Part shown: positions 52,211 through 62,456 of the stretch, in pieces
How positions within the stretch are numbered: the first letter of the stretch is position 1
How the letters are laid out: every line of letters begins with the position of its first letter
Origin: Alphaproteobacteria bacterium
GTDB taxonomy: Bacteria; Pseudomonadota; Alphaproteobacteria; Rhizobiales; Aestuariivirgaceae
Assembly: GCA_028868695.1 (NCBI GenBank)
Contig: JAGWTZ010000003.1
Location: forward strand, 40,416 to 104,415
Length of the DNA: 64,000 nucleotides
Direction: 5' to 3'
The notes under the pieces: generated by a model
The model's database searches: none
What the model was told of the DNA's origin: nothing
What the model saw: only the letters and a program-made list of their open reading frames with translations
Made by a program: the position numbers and the translations under genes

Positions 52211-53342
52211 ATGCGCGCCGAAACCGCCAAAGCCATTTCCGAGATCGAGCAGTCCCTGGGCCTGCTCAGGAGGCATCTTTGACTGGGATAACTCAGTCCG
52301 TGAACTAGCCGAACTGAACGCCAAGGCCGAGGATTCCTCGATCTGGAATGATCCGCAGAAGGCGCAGGAAGTGATGCGCAAGCGCCAGGACCTTGACACC
52401 CGCATCAACGGCATTTTGAAGGTCGAACAGGCCTTGAAGGACAACGCCGAGCTCATCGAAATGGGCGAAGCGGAAGGTGACGCCGGAATTGTCACCGAGG
52501 CGGAGAAGGCCATCACCGGGCTGAAGGGCGACATCGCCCGCGTGGAGCAGGACGCGCTGCTTTCCGGCGAGGCCGACGCCAATGACAGCTATCTGCAAAT
52601 CAACGCCGGCGCTGGCGGCACCGAAAGCCAGGACTGGGCCTCCATGCTCATGCGCATGTATGTGCGCTGGGCAAACCAGAACAAGTACAAGGTTGAGGTT
52701 CTTGACCAGCATGACGGCGAAGAGGCAGGCATCAAGAGCTGCACCCTGCAGATCAAGGGCCACAACGCCTATGGCAAGCTGAAGACCGAGAGCGGCGTGC
52801 ACCGCCTGGTGCGCATTTCGCCCTATGATTCCAACGCCCGCCGCCACACGTCCTTCTGCTCGGCCTGGGCCTATCCGGTGATTGACGACAACATCGAGAT
52901 CGAAGTGGTGGAAAGTGATTTGAAGATCGACACCTACCGCGCTTCCGGCGCGGGCGGCCAGCACGTCAACACCACCGACTCGGCGGTGCGCATCACCCAT
53001 ATCCCGACCGGCATCATCGTGGCATGCCAGGCAGAGCGTTCCCAGCACAAGAACCGCGCCACCGCCCTCAAGATGCTGAAGGCCCGCCTTTACGAGATGG
53101 AACTGCAGAAGAAGCAGGAAAAGGTGGACGCCGCCAACGCCAAGAAGACGGACATTGGCTGGGGACATCAGATCCGCTCATATGTGTTGCAGCCCTATCA
53201 GCTGGTCAAGGACCTGCGCACCGGCCACCAGACGTCCAACACCGCGGCGGTGCTGGACGGCGATATCGAGGATTTCATCCAAGCCTCGCTGGCCCACCGC
53301 ATCCATGGTGGCGGGCCGGAGTCGGTTGAGGATATCGAATAG
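52211..53342 (+). CDS. prfB: Peptide chain release factor 2, programmed +1 frameshift
   Basis: Translation starts at ATG 52211 and meets TGA at 52280-52282 after 23 codons. A +1 shift at CTT-TGA-C continues with [13 protein letters not shown] to 53342, giving about 376 residues. The body has domain 2 and the GGQ motif in [20 protein letters not shown], and the stop-recognising SPF-type loop ([18 protein letters not shown]). The slip site is preceded by AGGAGG, the usual stimulator. RF2 releases peptides at UGA and UAA and limits its own synthesis through this UGA. The frameshift is biological, not an assembly error. Confidence 0.97.
52268..52283 (+). promoter_or_regulatory. RF2 programmed frameshift site
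   Basis: AGGAGG (52268-52273), CAT, the slippery CTT (52277-52279) and the in-frame TGA followed by C match the E. coli site AGGGGGTATCTTTGAC in order and spacing. Confidence 0.95.
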
Positions 53343-53348
53343 GCAGGC

Positions 53349-53867
53349 CTATTTCTGCGCCTTGAGCTGCAGCACCTGCGGTTCCGGCGCCAGAGATTCA
53401 TCATCTTCAAAGGGCCGCGGCGCATCAAACAGCCGCTCGCTGAACTGGCTTGCCGGGGCAGGGGCAGCGCTTGAAGCCTGCACGCCGCTTTGCGTGACGG
53501 AGCCCATCACAAAGGCGCCTTGCTCAATGCTCAAGCCCTCATGCAGCACATTGCCTTCGACATGCGCACCCTTCTGGATGGTGACCTGCGTGGCAGCGAT
53601 GGGCCCAAGAACGCGCCCGCGCACCAGCACAAATTGTGCCGAGATTGAACCTTGCACCTCGCCATTGTTCTCAACGAGGCAGGTGTGCGCATGGACCGAG
53701 CCTTGCACCAGGCCATCAATGTGGATTTCCCCATCGGCGAACAGGTCCCCGACAAAGCGCGCATCCCTGCTGATGTAGGAGGGCTCTGCCGCTCCGCCCT
53801 GTTTTTGCGGCGGCTCGCTTGCCATGGTTTCGGCTTCGGTTTCGGCTCTTTTGCGTTTGAACAACAT
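53349..53867 (-). CDS. Bactofilin family polymer-forming protein
   Basis: 172 residues. The central beta-helix spans about residues 30-125 with bactofilin-like repeats: FVGDLFADGEIHIDGLVQGSV, GEVQGSISAQFVLVRGRVLG, and GAHVEGNVLHEGLSIEQGAF. Both ends are flexible and charged, as in the family. Bactofilins form non-polar filaments beneath the membrane and place cell-wall enzymes. It ends six bases from convergent prfB. Caulobacter BacA/B and Helicobacter CcmA are the known examples. Confidence 0.9.
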   Translation of the reverse strand: MLFKRKRAETEAETMASEPPQKQGGAAEPSYISRDARFVGDLFADGEIHIDGLVQGSVHAHTCLVENNGEVQGSISAQFVLVRGRVLGPIAATQVTIQKGAHVEGNVLHEGLSIEQGAFVMGSVTQSGVQASSAAPAPASQFSERLFDAPRPFEDDESLAPEPQVLQLKAQK

Positions 53868-54083
53868 ACAAACCCCTATAGGCGACTCATTCGGGCCACT
53901 TTAGGGCGAAAATCCAAAAGTTGCAGGCCCTGACATGCGTCAATTGCAGGCGGCCGGCCCTTGCCACCTTGCAGCAAGGGCACAAGCCTCATGGCGCTCT
54001 ACATAGCGGCTGGCTCTGGCCTTGTCATGGGAGTTGTGGCGCGCCGCCGCCATGCTTATGCCCAACTTTCTTGGCCTTAACTA

Positions 54084-57000
54084 TTGGATTGGCCGGTGAG
54101 AAATGGGACACTGGGAAAGATTCTCAGGCCACCGGAAACGGCGGCCGGAAAGAGCAGGTCTAGGGATTTGAGTTTGGGGATTGGCAAGCGCGTGGCTTTG
54201 GCGGGTGTGGCGGTTCTGGCCATCCTGTTCATTGCGGTTTTGGCGCTGTACTTGCGCCTGACCCAGGGCCCCATGGCCGCAAGCTTCCTCAACGCCCGCA
54301 TCGAAAAGGCCATTTCTGCCGAATTGCCTGACATGCACGTGAAGCTGGGCGACGCCTTCGTGGCCATTGATCCGAAATCCGGCGCGCCGCACATCACCTT
54401 CGACAACATCATGGTGCGCGACCAGGCCGGCAACCTCATCGCCAGCGCGCCGCAAGCCGCCCTCAACCTCAACACCGCCGAACTGCTGACCGGAACGATC
54501 AGCGCGCGCAGCCTTGAACTCATCGGTCCGCGCATCTCCGCGCGCCGCAATGTCGATGGCTCACTGGTGCTGGGCTTTAACGCGCCCAGCGACGAAGCGG
54601 CAACGCAAGCCACGGCAGATGCCGAAGCCCCGGCCAAGGCCAACCCGGATGGCACGCCCGGCGTTGACGCCAAGGAAACCACCGGCGGCACGCTGTTGAA
54701 CCTGCTGGACCAGCATGACACCAAAAACACCATCTCCGCGCTGGAGGACATCCGCATTTCCGGTGCCGCGATCAATTTCTATGATGATGGCAACGCCGCC
54801 ACATGGTTCGCCCCCAAGGCAGACCTCACCTTCCAGAAAAAGCCCTATGGCTTCGTGATCCTCGCCAAGGCCGATGTCGCCACCAATGCGAAGCCCTGGC
54901 ATGCCGAAGTGTCGGCCACCTACAAGCACGACACCAAGAAGTTCGAAATCAGCTCAACGCTCGACAATCTGGTGCCCACCAGCGTGGCCCGCAAGATTTT
55001 CGCTCTTTCCCAATTCGCTGCCTTGTCCACGCCGCTCTCCGGCCATGTTGATCTGGGCGTTGATGCTGATGGCCGCTTGCTGGCGGCAACGGGTGAGTTC
55101 CAGGCCTCGGCAGGCCGTGTGACGCTGCCTGATGTGTTTGCCGAGCCCATCGCCATTGATGAGGGCGTGGTGCGCGTGGCCTATGACCCGCAAACCACGG
55201 CTTTCAGCATCGCCAATTCGTCGCTGGTGGTTGGCGGCCGCAGGCTGGACCTTGCAGGTTCCGTGCAGCCGCAGCGCGGGCAAGACGGGAAACTGAGCGC
55301 GCTGGCCATCAAACTGGCCACCAGCAAGAGCCAGAACCAGCCTGCCTCGCAGGATACCAAGGCGGATGCAAAGGGCGACGCCACGCCGGCACTGATCGAT
55401 CACATTGAGTTCTCAGGCTCGGCCTCGGTGGATAAGGCGCGCCTTGATGTGGATGATCTTGTGGTGATGTCCGGCAACACTGGCCTGCGCATGCGCGGCA
55501 ACATCACCGGCGGTGAAAAATCTCCCGGCATCCATCTGGCGGGCCGCATCAGGGATGTGTCCGACGATCTGCTCAAGCTGCTCTGGCCGCCCATCGTGGC
55601 CCCGCGCTCGAGAGCCTGGATCGCCGAGAATGTGGTGGATGGCCGCATTCCCGAAGGTACGTTCCAGATCAACTTTGATGAAAATGCGCTGGCCGCCGCC
55701 AAGGCCGCCCATCTCAACCCGCCGGGCTCGCTCGATTTCAAGTTCTCGCTGGCCAACGTCACCACGCATTATTTCAAATCCCTGCCCAACTTGCAGAACG
55801 GCGCAGGTCAGGCCCATTTGCAGGACAACAGCTTCAACCTCGATATCGACACCGGCTTTGCAACACTCGATTCCGGTGAAACCATTAAGCTGGTCAGCGG
55901 CAGCTTTGAAGCCAATGACCTGCAGGCCCCAATCATTCAGGGCCTGTTCAAGTTTGAGTTGGAGGCGCCTGTTCCCGCGATGCTGGCCGTGGCCACCAAC
56001 CCGGATTTGAAAATGTTCAAGCCGGACGCGCTGGCCAATGTGCCCAAGGCCACGGGCCTTGGCCATGTGAAGCTGGAATTGCAGATGCCTTTGGTGAAAG
56101 ACCCGCCCAAGGAAGAGGTGCAGCTCAAGACCGACCTCAACGCCAGCAATGTCGAGATTGCCGGGCTGGCGCCGGGGGTGGACCTCACGGAAGGCAACTT
56201 CAACATCAATGTCACCCAGGAGAAGATCGACATCGCGGGCCCCGCCAAGATCAATGGCCAGCCCGCCAAGCTTACCTGGTCAAAGCCGCGCGAAGGCGGC
56301 GTGCCGGTTTCAACCATCACCACGACGCTTGATGACAAATCCCGCGAAAAGCTGGGCCTGAAGCTCTCGGACTATCTCAATGGCCCGGTGGATGTTGCAG
56401 CCTCCATGAGCAAGGACGACAGCGGCGCCTTTGTCTTTGACGTAAAGGCTGATCTTTCCCAGGCCAACATGCATCTGGCCGCCATTGGCTGGAACCGTGA
56501 CCCCACGCCAGGCACCACCTCCAGCTTCCGCCTCATCAGCACCGACCAGGGCCGCAGCGTGCGTGATTTCAAGCTGGATGGCGACGGCCTGCACCTGAAG
56601 GGTGCCATTGAGCTGTTCAAGGACGGCAAGCTCAAGGCCGTGAGCATGAATGAAATCCGCCTTGATGAAGACAATGTCTTCAGCGTGCGGGCCATTCCGG
56701 GCGATGGCACGACCGATCTCACCGTCACAGGCACGAACCTTGATGCGAGGCCCTATATCAAGGCGGTGTTGTCGCCGCCGCCGCCCGCCAAGGGCACGCC
56801 CGCAGGCCAAAGCGCCGGGCAGGATTTCACCATGCGTGCCCATTTTGACAAGGTGATCGCCAACCGCGGTGAAATTCTCAACAATGTTTCCGCCACCTTG
56901 CGTTCGCGGGCAGGGCGCATCGCCGAAGCCAACATCCAGGGCACCTTCGTCAACGGCCAGCCCATCACGGCAACGGTCGTTCCCCTGCCGCAGGGGCGCG

Positions 57001-57617
57001 AAATGCGATTGAAGAGCAGCGATGCCGGCTCGGCCATGCGCGCCGCCAATTTCTATTCCAAGATCGCCGGGGGAAATATAAACTTCTATGCCTTGATCGG
57101 AAATGAGCAGGGTTCGCCGCTGCGCAATGGCAACCTCACCATCAGCAATTTTGAGGTGCGCAACGAAGCCACGCTGGCTGATCTCGACAAGCGCGGCAAG
57201 CCGCAGAAATCCGGCCCGCGCAGCGAAGCCGTGTTTTTCTCCACGTTGTATCTGCCCTTCTCATCGGATGACAAGTTCATCCGCTTCAAGGATGGCACGG
57301 TGCGCGGCCCCACCATGTGCGCCACAGCCGATGGCGTGATCCGCAAGGCCGACAATGCGCTCGATATTTCCGGCACCGTGGTTCCGGCCTGCGGCCTTTC
57401 ACGCGCCTTGAACAACGTGCCCCTGATTGGCGACTTGCTCAGCGGCGGCAATTACAATGAAGGTATCTTCGGTGTGACCTACGCCATGGGAGGCACTTTC
57501 GCCGAGCCCAAGATCCAGATGAATCCGATCTCGGCGCTGGCGCCCGGCATCTTCCGCCGCCTGTTTGACTTCAATCCGAAAGCGGCAGCGCCGGATGTGA
57601 ACGGCAAGCAGCCCTGA
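54084..57617 (+). CDS. Large AsmA-like / YhdP-like envelope protein (DUF3971 type)
   Basis: About 1177 residues. The start is uncertain: TTG at 54084 gives a 30-residue cytoplasmic lead, while the TTG at 54174 has a better ribosome site (AGGGA). One membrane anchor (VALAGVAVLAILFIAVLAL) is followed by a long periplasmic beta-rich chain with repeated domains, such as SARSLELIGPRISARRN, GNITGGEKSPGIHLAGRI and the DUF3971-type central part. The C-terminal AsmA_2-like end has GDLLSGGNYNEGIFGVTYAMGG. Relatives (YhdP, TamB, AsmA) carry phospholipids to the outer membrane through a hydrophobic groove. It ends four bases from convergent tyrS. Confidence 0.83.
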   Translation: MDWPVRNGTLGKILRPPETAAGKSRSRDLSLGIGKRVALAGVAVLAILFIAVLALYLRLTQGPMAASFLNARIEKAISAELPDMHVKLGDAFVAIDPKSGAPHITFDNIMVRDQAGNLIASAPQAALNLNTAELLTGTISARSLELIGPRISARRNVDGSLVLGFNAPSDEAATQATADAEAPAKANPDGTPGVDAKETTGGTLLNLLDQHDTKNTISALEDIRISGAAINFYDDGNAATWFAPKADLTFQKKPYGFVILAKADVATNAKPWHAEVSATYKHDTKKFEISSTLDNLVPTSVARKIFALSQFAALSTPLSGHVDLGVDADGRLLAATGEFQASAGRVTLPDVFAEPIAIDEGVVRVAYDPQTTAFSIANSSLVVGGRRLDLAGSVQPQRGQDGKLSALAIKLATSKSQNQPASQDTKADAKGDATPALIDHIEFSGSASVDKARLDVDDLVVMSGNTGLRMRGNITGGEKSPGIHLAGRIRDVSDDLLKLLWPPIVAPRSRAWIAENVVDGRIPEGTFQINFDENALAAAKAAHLNPPGSLDFKFSLANVTTHYFKSLPNLQNGAGQAHLQDNSFNLDIDTGFATLDSGETIKLVSGSFEANDLQAPIIQGLFKFELEAPVPAMLAVATNPDLKMFKPDALANVPKATGLGHVKLELQMPLVKDPPKEEVQLKTDLNASNVEIAGLAPGVDLTEGNFNINVTQEKIDIAGPAKINGQPAKLTWSKPREGGVPVSTITTTLDDKSREKLGLKLSDYLNGPVDVAASMSKDDSGAFVFDVKADLSQANMHLAAIGWNRDPTPGTTSSFRLISTDQGRSVRDFKLDGDGLHLKGAIELFKDGKLKAVSMNEIRLDEDNVFSVRAIPGDGTTDLTVTGTNLDARPYIKAVLSPPPPAKGTPAGQSAGQDFTMRAHFDKVIANRGEILNNVSATLRSRAGRIAEANIQGTFVNGQPITATVVPLPQGREMRLKSSDAGSAMRAANFYSKIAGGNINFYALIGNEQGSPLRNGNLTISNFEVRNEATLADLDKRGKPQKSGPRSEAVFFSTLYLPFSSDDKFIRFKDGTVRGPTMCATADGVIRKADNALDISGTVVPACGLSRALNNVPLIGDLLSGGNYNEGIFGVTYAMGGTFAEPKIQMNPISALAPGIFRRLFDFNPKAAAPDVNGKQP

Positions 57618-57621
57618 GGGC

Positions 57622-58866
57622 TCAGGCCTGCTTCAGCAGCACATGCTTCTTCTTGCCCATGGAAAGCTTGATGGCGCCGTCAGCATTGAGCGTGCTCTTG
57701 TCCAGCATCAGCTTGTCATTGCTCACGGCTTCGTCATTCACCTTGATGGCGCCCCCGGCGATCGAGCGCTTGGCATCGCCATTGGAAGAGGCCAGCCCCG
57801 CCGCAACCAGCGCCTGCAGGATGCCAATCCCCGCGCCAAGGTCAACATTGACAGTGGGGAGGGCTGCACCAGCGGCGCCTTCCTCAAAGGTCTTGCGCGC
57901 GGTTTCCGCGGCTTCCGCGGCAGCGGCGTGGCCGTGCAGCAAGGCGGTGGCCTCATTGGCGAGAACCTTCTTGGCCTCGTTGATTTCAGCGCCGGCCAGT
58001 TTCTCCAGCCGGGCGATCTCATCCAGCGGCAGCGTGGTGAACAGCTTCAGGAAGCGGCCCACATCGGCGTCTTCGGTGTTGCGCCAGAACTGCCAGTATT
58101 CATAGGGGCTGCGCATGTCGGCATTGAGCCAGACGGCACCAGCCGCCGTCTTGCCCATCTTGGCGCCGGAGGAAAGGGTGATCAGCGGCGAGGTGAGGGC
58201 ATAGAGCTGGTGGGTGCCCATGCGGCGGCCAAGGTCAATGCCGTTGACAATGTTGCCCCACTGGTCCGAGCCGCCCATCTGCAGGTTCGTGCCATGGCGC
58301 TTGGCCAGTTCAACAAAATCATAAGCTTGCAGAACCATGTAGTTGAATTCAATGAAGGAAAGCTCATGCTCGCGGTCCAGCCGCAGCTTCACGGAATCCA
58401 TCGCCAGCATGCGATTCACGCTGAAATGCTTGCCCACGTCGCGCAGCATCTCGATCCAGTTCAGCCTGGTGAGCCATTCGGCATTGTCGGTCATGCGCGC
58501 ATCGCCCGGGCCGTGGCCGAATTTCAGGAACTTGGCAAAAACCTGCTGGATGCCGTGCTTGTTGTTCTCGATGTCTTCCAGCGAAAGGATCTTGCGGCTT
58601 TCATCGCGGCCCGAAGGGTCGCCCACCCGCGTTGTGCCGCCGCCCATCAAAACGATTGGGGTGTTGCCCGTCTGCTGCAGCCAATGCAGCAGCATGATCT
58701 GGACGAGAGAGCCCACATGCAGCGAAGGTGCGGTGCAATCAAACCCGATATAGGACACTACCTTGCGCTGCGCCGCCAGCGCGTCCAGCCCTTCAAAGTC
58801 CGAGCACTGATGAATATAGCCGCGTTGCGAAAGCGTGTTAAGAAAGTCTGATTTATAGTGGGTCAT
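57622..58866 (-). CDS. tyrS: Tyrosine--tRNA ligase
   Basis: 414 residues of the bacterial TyrRS type. The HIGH-like motif is [11 protein letters not shown], the tyrosine pocket has [26 protein letters not shown], and the KMSKS loop is present as [13 protein letters not shown]-terminal S4 RNA-binding domain ([21 protein letters not shown]) is retained. It charges tRNA-Tyr in the cytoplasm. It diverges from anmK with only 30 bases between start codons, so at least one promoter must lie inside a coding region or be shared. Confidence 0.97.
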   Translation of the reverse strand: MTHYKSDFLNTLSQRGYIHQCSDFEGLDALAAQRKVVSYIGFDCTAPSLHVGSLVQIMLLHWLQQTGNTPIVLMGGGTTRVGDPSGRDESRKILSLEDIENNKHGIQQVFAKFLKFGHGPGDARMTDNAEWLTRLNWIEMLRDVGKHFSVNRMLAMDSVKLRLDREHELSFIEFNYMVLQAYDFVELAKRHGTNLQMGGSDQWGNIVNGIDLGRRMGTHQLYALTSPLITLSSGAKMGKTAAGAVWLNADMRSPYEYWQFWRNTEDADVGRFLKLFTTLPLDEIARLEKLAGAEINEAKKVLANEATALLHGHAAAAEAAETARKTFEEGAAGAALPTVNVDLGAGIGILQALVAAGLASSNGDAKRSIAGGAIKVNDEAVSNDKLMLDKSTLNADGAIKLSMGKKKHVLLKQA

Positions 58867-58896
58867 GATGGGGCCTCATAACAAGGGGGAGGCGAG

Positions 58897-59979
58897 GTGT
58901 CAAAAATCTGCCGGGCGATAGGGTTGATGTCTGGAACATCGCTGGATGGCATTGATGTGGCCCTGCTGGAAACCGATGGCGAAGGCCATGTGCAGCGTGG
59001 CCCCTCCGCCACCTATGCCTATGACGCCAGCCAGCAGGCCCGGCTTCGCCAGGCGCTGCAGGATGCGCTGGAGATCCGGGCCCGCAACGAGCGGCCAGGC
59101 AGCCTGGCAGCAGCCGAAATGGCACTCACAGACTGGCACGCCAACGCCGTTCACTCATTCTTGCAGGAACGGGGCCTAACCGATTCAAAGATCGATGTTA
59201 TTGGCTTTCATGGCCAGACCGTTCTGCACCGGCCGGAACAGCGCCTCACGGTGCAGTTGGGAGATGGCGCGGCGCTGGCCAGGGCCACGGGCATTGACGT
59301 GGTCTATGACATGCGCGCTGCCGATGTGGCAGCGGGCGGGCAGGGAGCACCCTTGGTGCCCATCTATCATGCCGCACTGGCCAAAACCCGCCCTGCCGCC
59401 TTCGTCAATATCGGCGGCGTTGCCAATGTGACCTATGTGGGTGATGACGTGCTGGCCTTCGACACCGGCCCCGGCAATGCCTTGATCAATGACTGGATGA
59501 TGAAGCACAAGGGCCTCAGCTTTGATGAGGGCGGCAAGACTTGCCTTTCCGGCAGCGTGGGCCGCCTGCAGCTGGCTTCGGCCTTGAACCACCCCTATTT
59601 CGCACAGAAGCCGCCAAAATCGCTGGACCGCAATGCCATGGCGCTGGTGCTCAAGGATTTCGGCCTCGCTGATGGCGCAGCCACGCTGGCGGCATTCACC
59701 GCCCACAGCATAGCCGCCGCCGCGAAGTGGTTCCCCAAGCCGCCCAAGCAATGGGTGATTTGCGGTGGCGGCCGGCACAATGCCGCGATCATGCAAACCT
59801 TGCGCGGCCTGCTGCCCAATGTGGTGACGGCCGAAGACCTGGGCCTCAATGGCGATTCGATGGAAGCCGAGGCCTGGGCCTATCTGGCGGTGCGATCGCT
59901 GCGCGGCTTGCCGCTGACATTTCCCGGCACCACGGGCGTGGCCCAGCCATTGACAGGCGGCGTTCGGACAAGGGCGTGA
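58897..59979 (+). CDS. anmK: Anhydro-N-acetylmuramic acid kinase
   Basis: 360 residues. The start is GTG at 58897 with AAGGGGGAGG eight bases upstream. The N-terminus RAIGLMSGTSLDGIDVALLE is the AnmK signature, then DVIGFHGQTVLHRPE, GAPLVPIYHAAL, FVNIGGVANVTYV, FDTGPGNALINDW and the C-terminal CGGGRHNAAIM. It hydrolyses and phosphorylates 1,6-anhydro-MurNAc released by lytic transglycosylases, feeding cell-wall recycling. The pairing with divergent tyrS is common in relatives. Confidence 0.96.
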   Translation: MSKICRAIGLMSGTSLDGIDVALLETDGEGHVQRGPSATYAYDASQQARLRQALQDALEIRARNERPGSLAAAEMALTDWHANAVHSFLQERGLTDSKIDVIGFHGQTVLHRPEQRLTVQLGDGAALARATGIDVVYDMRAADVAAGGQGAPLVPIYHAALAKTRPAAFVNIGGVANVTYVGDDVLAFDTGPGNALINDWMMKHKGLSFDEGGKTCLSGSVGRLQLASALNHPYFAQKPPKSLDRNAMALVLKDFGLADGAATLAAFTAHSIAAAAKWFPKPPKQWVICGGGRHNAAIMQTLRGLLPNVVTAEDLGLNGDSMEAEAWAYLAVRSLRGLPLTFPGTTGVAQPLTGGVRTRA

Positions 59980-60029
59980 AGCCCAACATCTGCCGCAATG
60001 CTGCTTAGCTTGGGCAGGGGAGGAACGCC

Positions 60030-60773
60030 ATGAGACACAAACGCATTGCCGCCTTTTCCTGCCTCTGCCTTTTGCTTGTCAGCGGCGTGGCCGCCGCCGC
60101 CCTTCCGGGGCCGCAGCGGGCCTTGGCGCCGGGGCTTTTCGGCCTGAGTGAAATAGCCCCCGGTGTTTTCACCGATGATGTCAGCGAGCAACAGCGCTGG
60201 CTCGGCATCAAGGCCCATGGCGAGGCCAGGGTGCAGGCCTTTTTCGGGGAATTGAAGGCCCAGCCGCGCTTCATCCTGTGCACCCATCAGGAGTGCGAGC
60301 GCCGCTTCGGCTTCACCGGCGTGACAGCGCAAACCTTTGGCTGGCACATGATTCATCTGCCGCCCCGCGCCCTGGAAACGCCGGGCCTCGGTTTCATTCT
60401 CATGGCGCATGAGCGCACCCATGCCGAGCTTCATTGGCGCATGGGGCTGGGCGGCCTTGCCTATGGCTCCATTCCCAACTGGTTCGATGAAGGCCTTGCG
60501 TCATTCGTCTCGCGGGATGCCCGGCTTGATCCGTTCTATGTCCCGGAGCAGCGCGCCTGGATCAGGGCCTCGCGCAATTTCTGGGATTGGGGCCAGTTCG
60601 TGAAAGCCCGCGGCTGGCGCGATGCTTATGGCGCGGCGGCCGACAATGTGCGCCGCCTTGATGAGGCGCTGGGCCATGAGGGCTTGCTCGCCATGATCAA
60701 CAGCGCCATCGGGCAAGGCGGGTTCGATGAGGCTTTTGCCAAGGCGGAAGCCGCCAATTCAAGCCAGTTTTAG
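60030..60773 (+). CDS. Secreted protein with an HExxH zinc-peptidase-like motif
   Basis: 247 residues with a signal peptide (MRHKRIAAFSCLCLLLVSGV, cleaved near AAA). The central region has LMAHERTHAELHWRMG, a consensus HExxH (His127, Glu128, His131), followed 23 residues later by NWFDEGLASFV, where Glu154 would be the third zinc ligand, a gluzincin layout seen in peptidase MA-like proteins. A cysteine pair (CTHQEC, about 84-89) may be disulfide-bonded. Family name uncertain; it is likely a small periplasmic metallopeptidase or an inactive relative. It overlaps convergent EamA by four bases. Confidence 0.75.
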   Translation: MRHKRIAAFSCLCLLLVSGVAAAALPGPQRALAPGLFGLSEIAPGVFTDDVSEQQRWLGIKAHGEARVQAFFGELKAQPRFILCTHQECERRFGFTGVTAQTFGWHMIHLPPRALETPGLGFILMAHERTHAELHWRMGLGGLAYGSIPNWFDEGLASFVSRDARLDPFYVPEQRAWIRASRNFWDWGQFVKARGWRDAYGAAADNVRRLDEALGHEGLLAMINSAIGQGGFDEAFAKAEAANSSQF

Positions 60774-61672
60774 CGCAGCCTTTCGACCAGCCGCCCATCG
60801 ATGATCGCCAGCGCCAGCGCGATCACCGCCGTGCCCAGGGCCTCATTGGCGGTGAAGCTTTCCCCCAGGAACAGCACGCCCAGAATGATCGCCGAAACCG
60901 GGATCAGCATCGTCACCAGAATGGTGAAGGAAGGGCCGGTGGTGGTGAGGATGCGGAAGAAGATCAGATAGGCCAGCGAAGTCGAAATGGCCGCAAGCCC
61001 GATCAGTGCCGCCCAGGTTCCCCCGCTGATGGTGAGATACTGCGCCGGGGTTGAAAAGCCGAAAGCCAGAAGCCCCATCACGCATGAAGAAACAGTGAGC
61101 TGGCAGGTGGCCGTGGTCAGCGGCGGCAGGCCCATCAGGCGCGTCTTGGACCATGGCGCCGAAAGCCCATAGCTGGCGGAGGCCAGCGTGACGGCGAGAA
61201 TGCCCAGCGTTTGCGGCCCAAGATCGCCAAAGCCGCCGCCCTTCAAAACGATGACACCCGCAAGGCCCAGCACCAAGGCAACCGCGCGCCGCGGGATCAA
61301 GCCCTCCAGCCCGAACAGCACCATGAACAGCGCCGCAAACATCGGCGAAGTGGCATTGAGCACTGAAGCCAGCCCGCTGCCGATGGAATGCTGGCCCCAG
61401 GAGATCGCCGTGAAGGGCACCACATTGTTCATCAGGGACATCACGCCACAGGAAATCCATGTCTTGGCATCGCGCGGCAGCGGGCCTTGGCTGATCAGGT
61501 GGATGGGAATGAGGATGAGTGCCGCAATCGAGACACGCGCAAACACGATGAGCAGCGCGGGAAGCTCTTTCACCGCAACGCCGACAAAGAAGAAAGACCC
61601 GCCCCAAATCAGCGACAAGAGGCCCAGCAGGGCCCAGGATTGGGCGGAAATCTTTTGTTCTGACATTGCCAC
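60770..61672 (-). CDS. EamA / DMT family transporter
   Basis: About 300 residues. GTG at 61672 is favoured because GGAGG lies seven bases upstream; ATG at 61666 is the alternative. Ten hydrophobic segments form two EamA repeats: LLGLLSLIWGGSFFFVGVAV and NVVPFTAISWGQHSIGSGLA in the first half, GLIPRRAVALVLGLAGVIVL and LAYLIFFRILTTTGPSFTIL in the second. Members export amino acids, metabolites or drugs by an exchange mechanism; nothing here names the substrate. Confidence 0.88.
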   Translation of the reverse strand: MAMSEQKISAQSWALLGLLSLIWGGSFFFVGVAVKELPALLIVFARVSIAALILIPIHLISQGPLPRDAKTWISCGVMSLMNNVVPFTAISWGQHSIGSGLASVLNATSPMFAALFMVLFGLEGLIPRRAVALVLGLAGVIVLKGGGFGDLGPQTLGILAVTLASASYGLSAPWSKTRLMGLPPLTTATCQLTVSSCVMGLLAFGFSTPAQYLTISGGTWAALIGLAAISTSLAYLIFFRILTTTGPSFTILVTMLIPVSAIILGVLFLGESFTANEALGTAVIALALAIIDGRLVERLR

Positions 61673-61774
61673 GGTGTTGCCTCCCCAGTTTGCGCCTTGC
61701 CCTGAAGGCAAGACCCAGCCTGGCCCTGTTACTCAAAAGACAGAAGGCCTGCCACCCGCTTTACGCGCGGGTTG

Positions 61775-62422
61775 CTATGACTCCAGCGTCAGGCGCTTGT
61801 CGAGGTAGTCGGCGCAGAGCTTGGTCAGCTCTTCGATGCGGTCCTGGAAGAAGTGGTTGGCATCGGGGATCACCTTGTGTTCGATGGTGATGCCCTTTTG
61901 CGTCTTCAGTTTCGAAACCAGCGTGTGCACGGCTTCAGGCGAAGTCACCGTGTCCTTGCCGCCATTCACAAACAGGCCGGAAGCCGGGCAGGGTGCCAGG
62001 AACGAGAAGTCATAATGCTTGGCCAGGGGCGCAATGGAGATGAACCCGGAAATCTCAGGCCGCCGCATCAACAGCTGCATGGAAATCCATGCGCCAAAGG
62101 AAATGCCGGCAATCCAGCAGATCTTGCTTTCGCGGTTGAAGCTCTGCAGCCAATCCAGAGCCGAGGCCGCATCGGCCAATTCGCCCGCGCCATTGTCGAA
62201 CATGCCCTGGCTGCGGCCCACGCCGCGGAAATTGAAGCGCAGGACCGAGAAACCGCGCGATTGGAAAAGCTGATACAGCGAATGAACAATCGGGTTGTTC
62301 ATGGTGCCGCCGAAGCTGGGGTGCGGGTGCAGCAGGATGGCGATGGGTGCGCCGGCCGTTTTGGCCTGGTGATATCGCGCCTCAATGCGGCCGGCCGGCC
62401 CGTTGAAAATCACTTCTGGCAT
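61775..62422 (-). CDS. Alpha/beta hydrolase family protein
   Basis: 215 residues. The fold opens with APIAILLHPHPSFGGTMNNP (oxyanion-hole region), then VLRFNFRGVGRSQGMFDNG. The nucleophile elbow is WIAGISFGAWISMQLL with the catalytic Ser in GISFG. The acid is probably the Asp in VNGGKDTVTSPE, and the base the His in IPDANHFFQDRIEEL. The short, lid-less form matches a widespread family of esterase or depolymerase-like proteins with no fixed substrate. It diverges from the Rrf2 regulator gene across 178 bases. Confidence 0.88.
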   Translation of the reverse strand: MPEVIFNGPAGRIEARYHQAKTAGAPIAILLHPHPSFGGTMNNPIVHSLYQLFQSRGFSVLRFNFRGVGRSQGMFDNGAGELADAASALDWLQSFNRESKICWIAGISFGAWISMQLLMRRPEISGFISIAPLAKHYDFSFLAPCPASGLFVNGGKDTVTSPEAVHTLVSKLKTQKGITIEHKVIPDANHFFQDRIEELTKLCADYLDKRLTLES

Positions 62423-62456
62423 GGAATCCCAACTTCCCCTGGCGGCCCGGCGCAGC

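Noticed and set aside
52211..52290. Possible sequencing error or pseudogene at the start of prfB
   Set aside because: The in-frame TGA lies in the conserved RF2 frameshift context (AGGAGG, CTT, TGA, C), so it is programmed.
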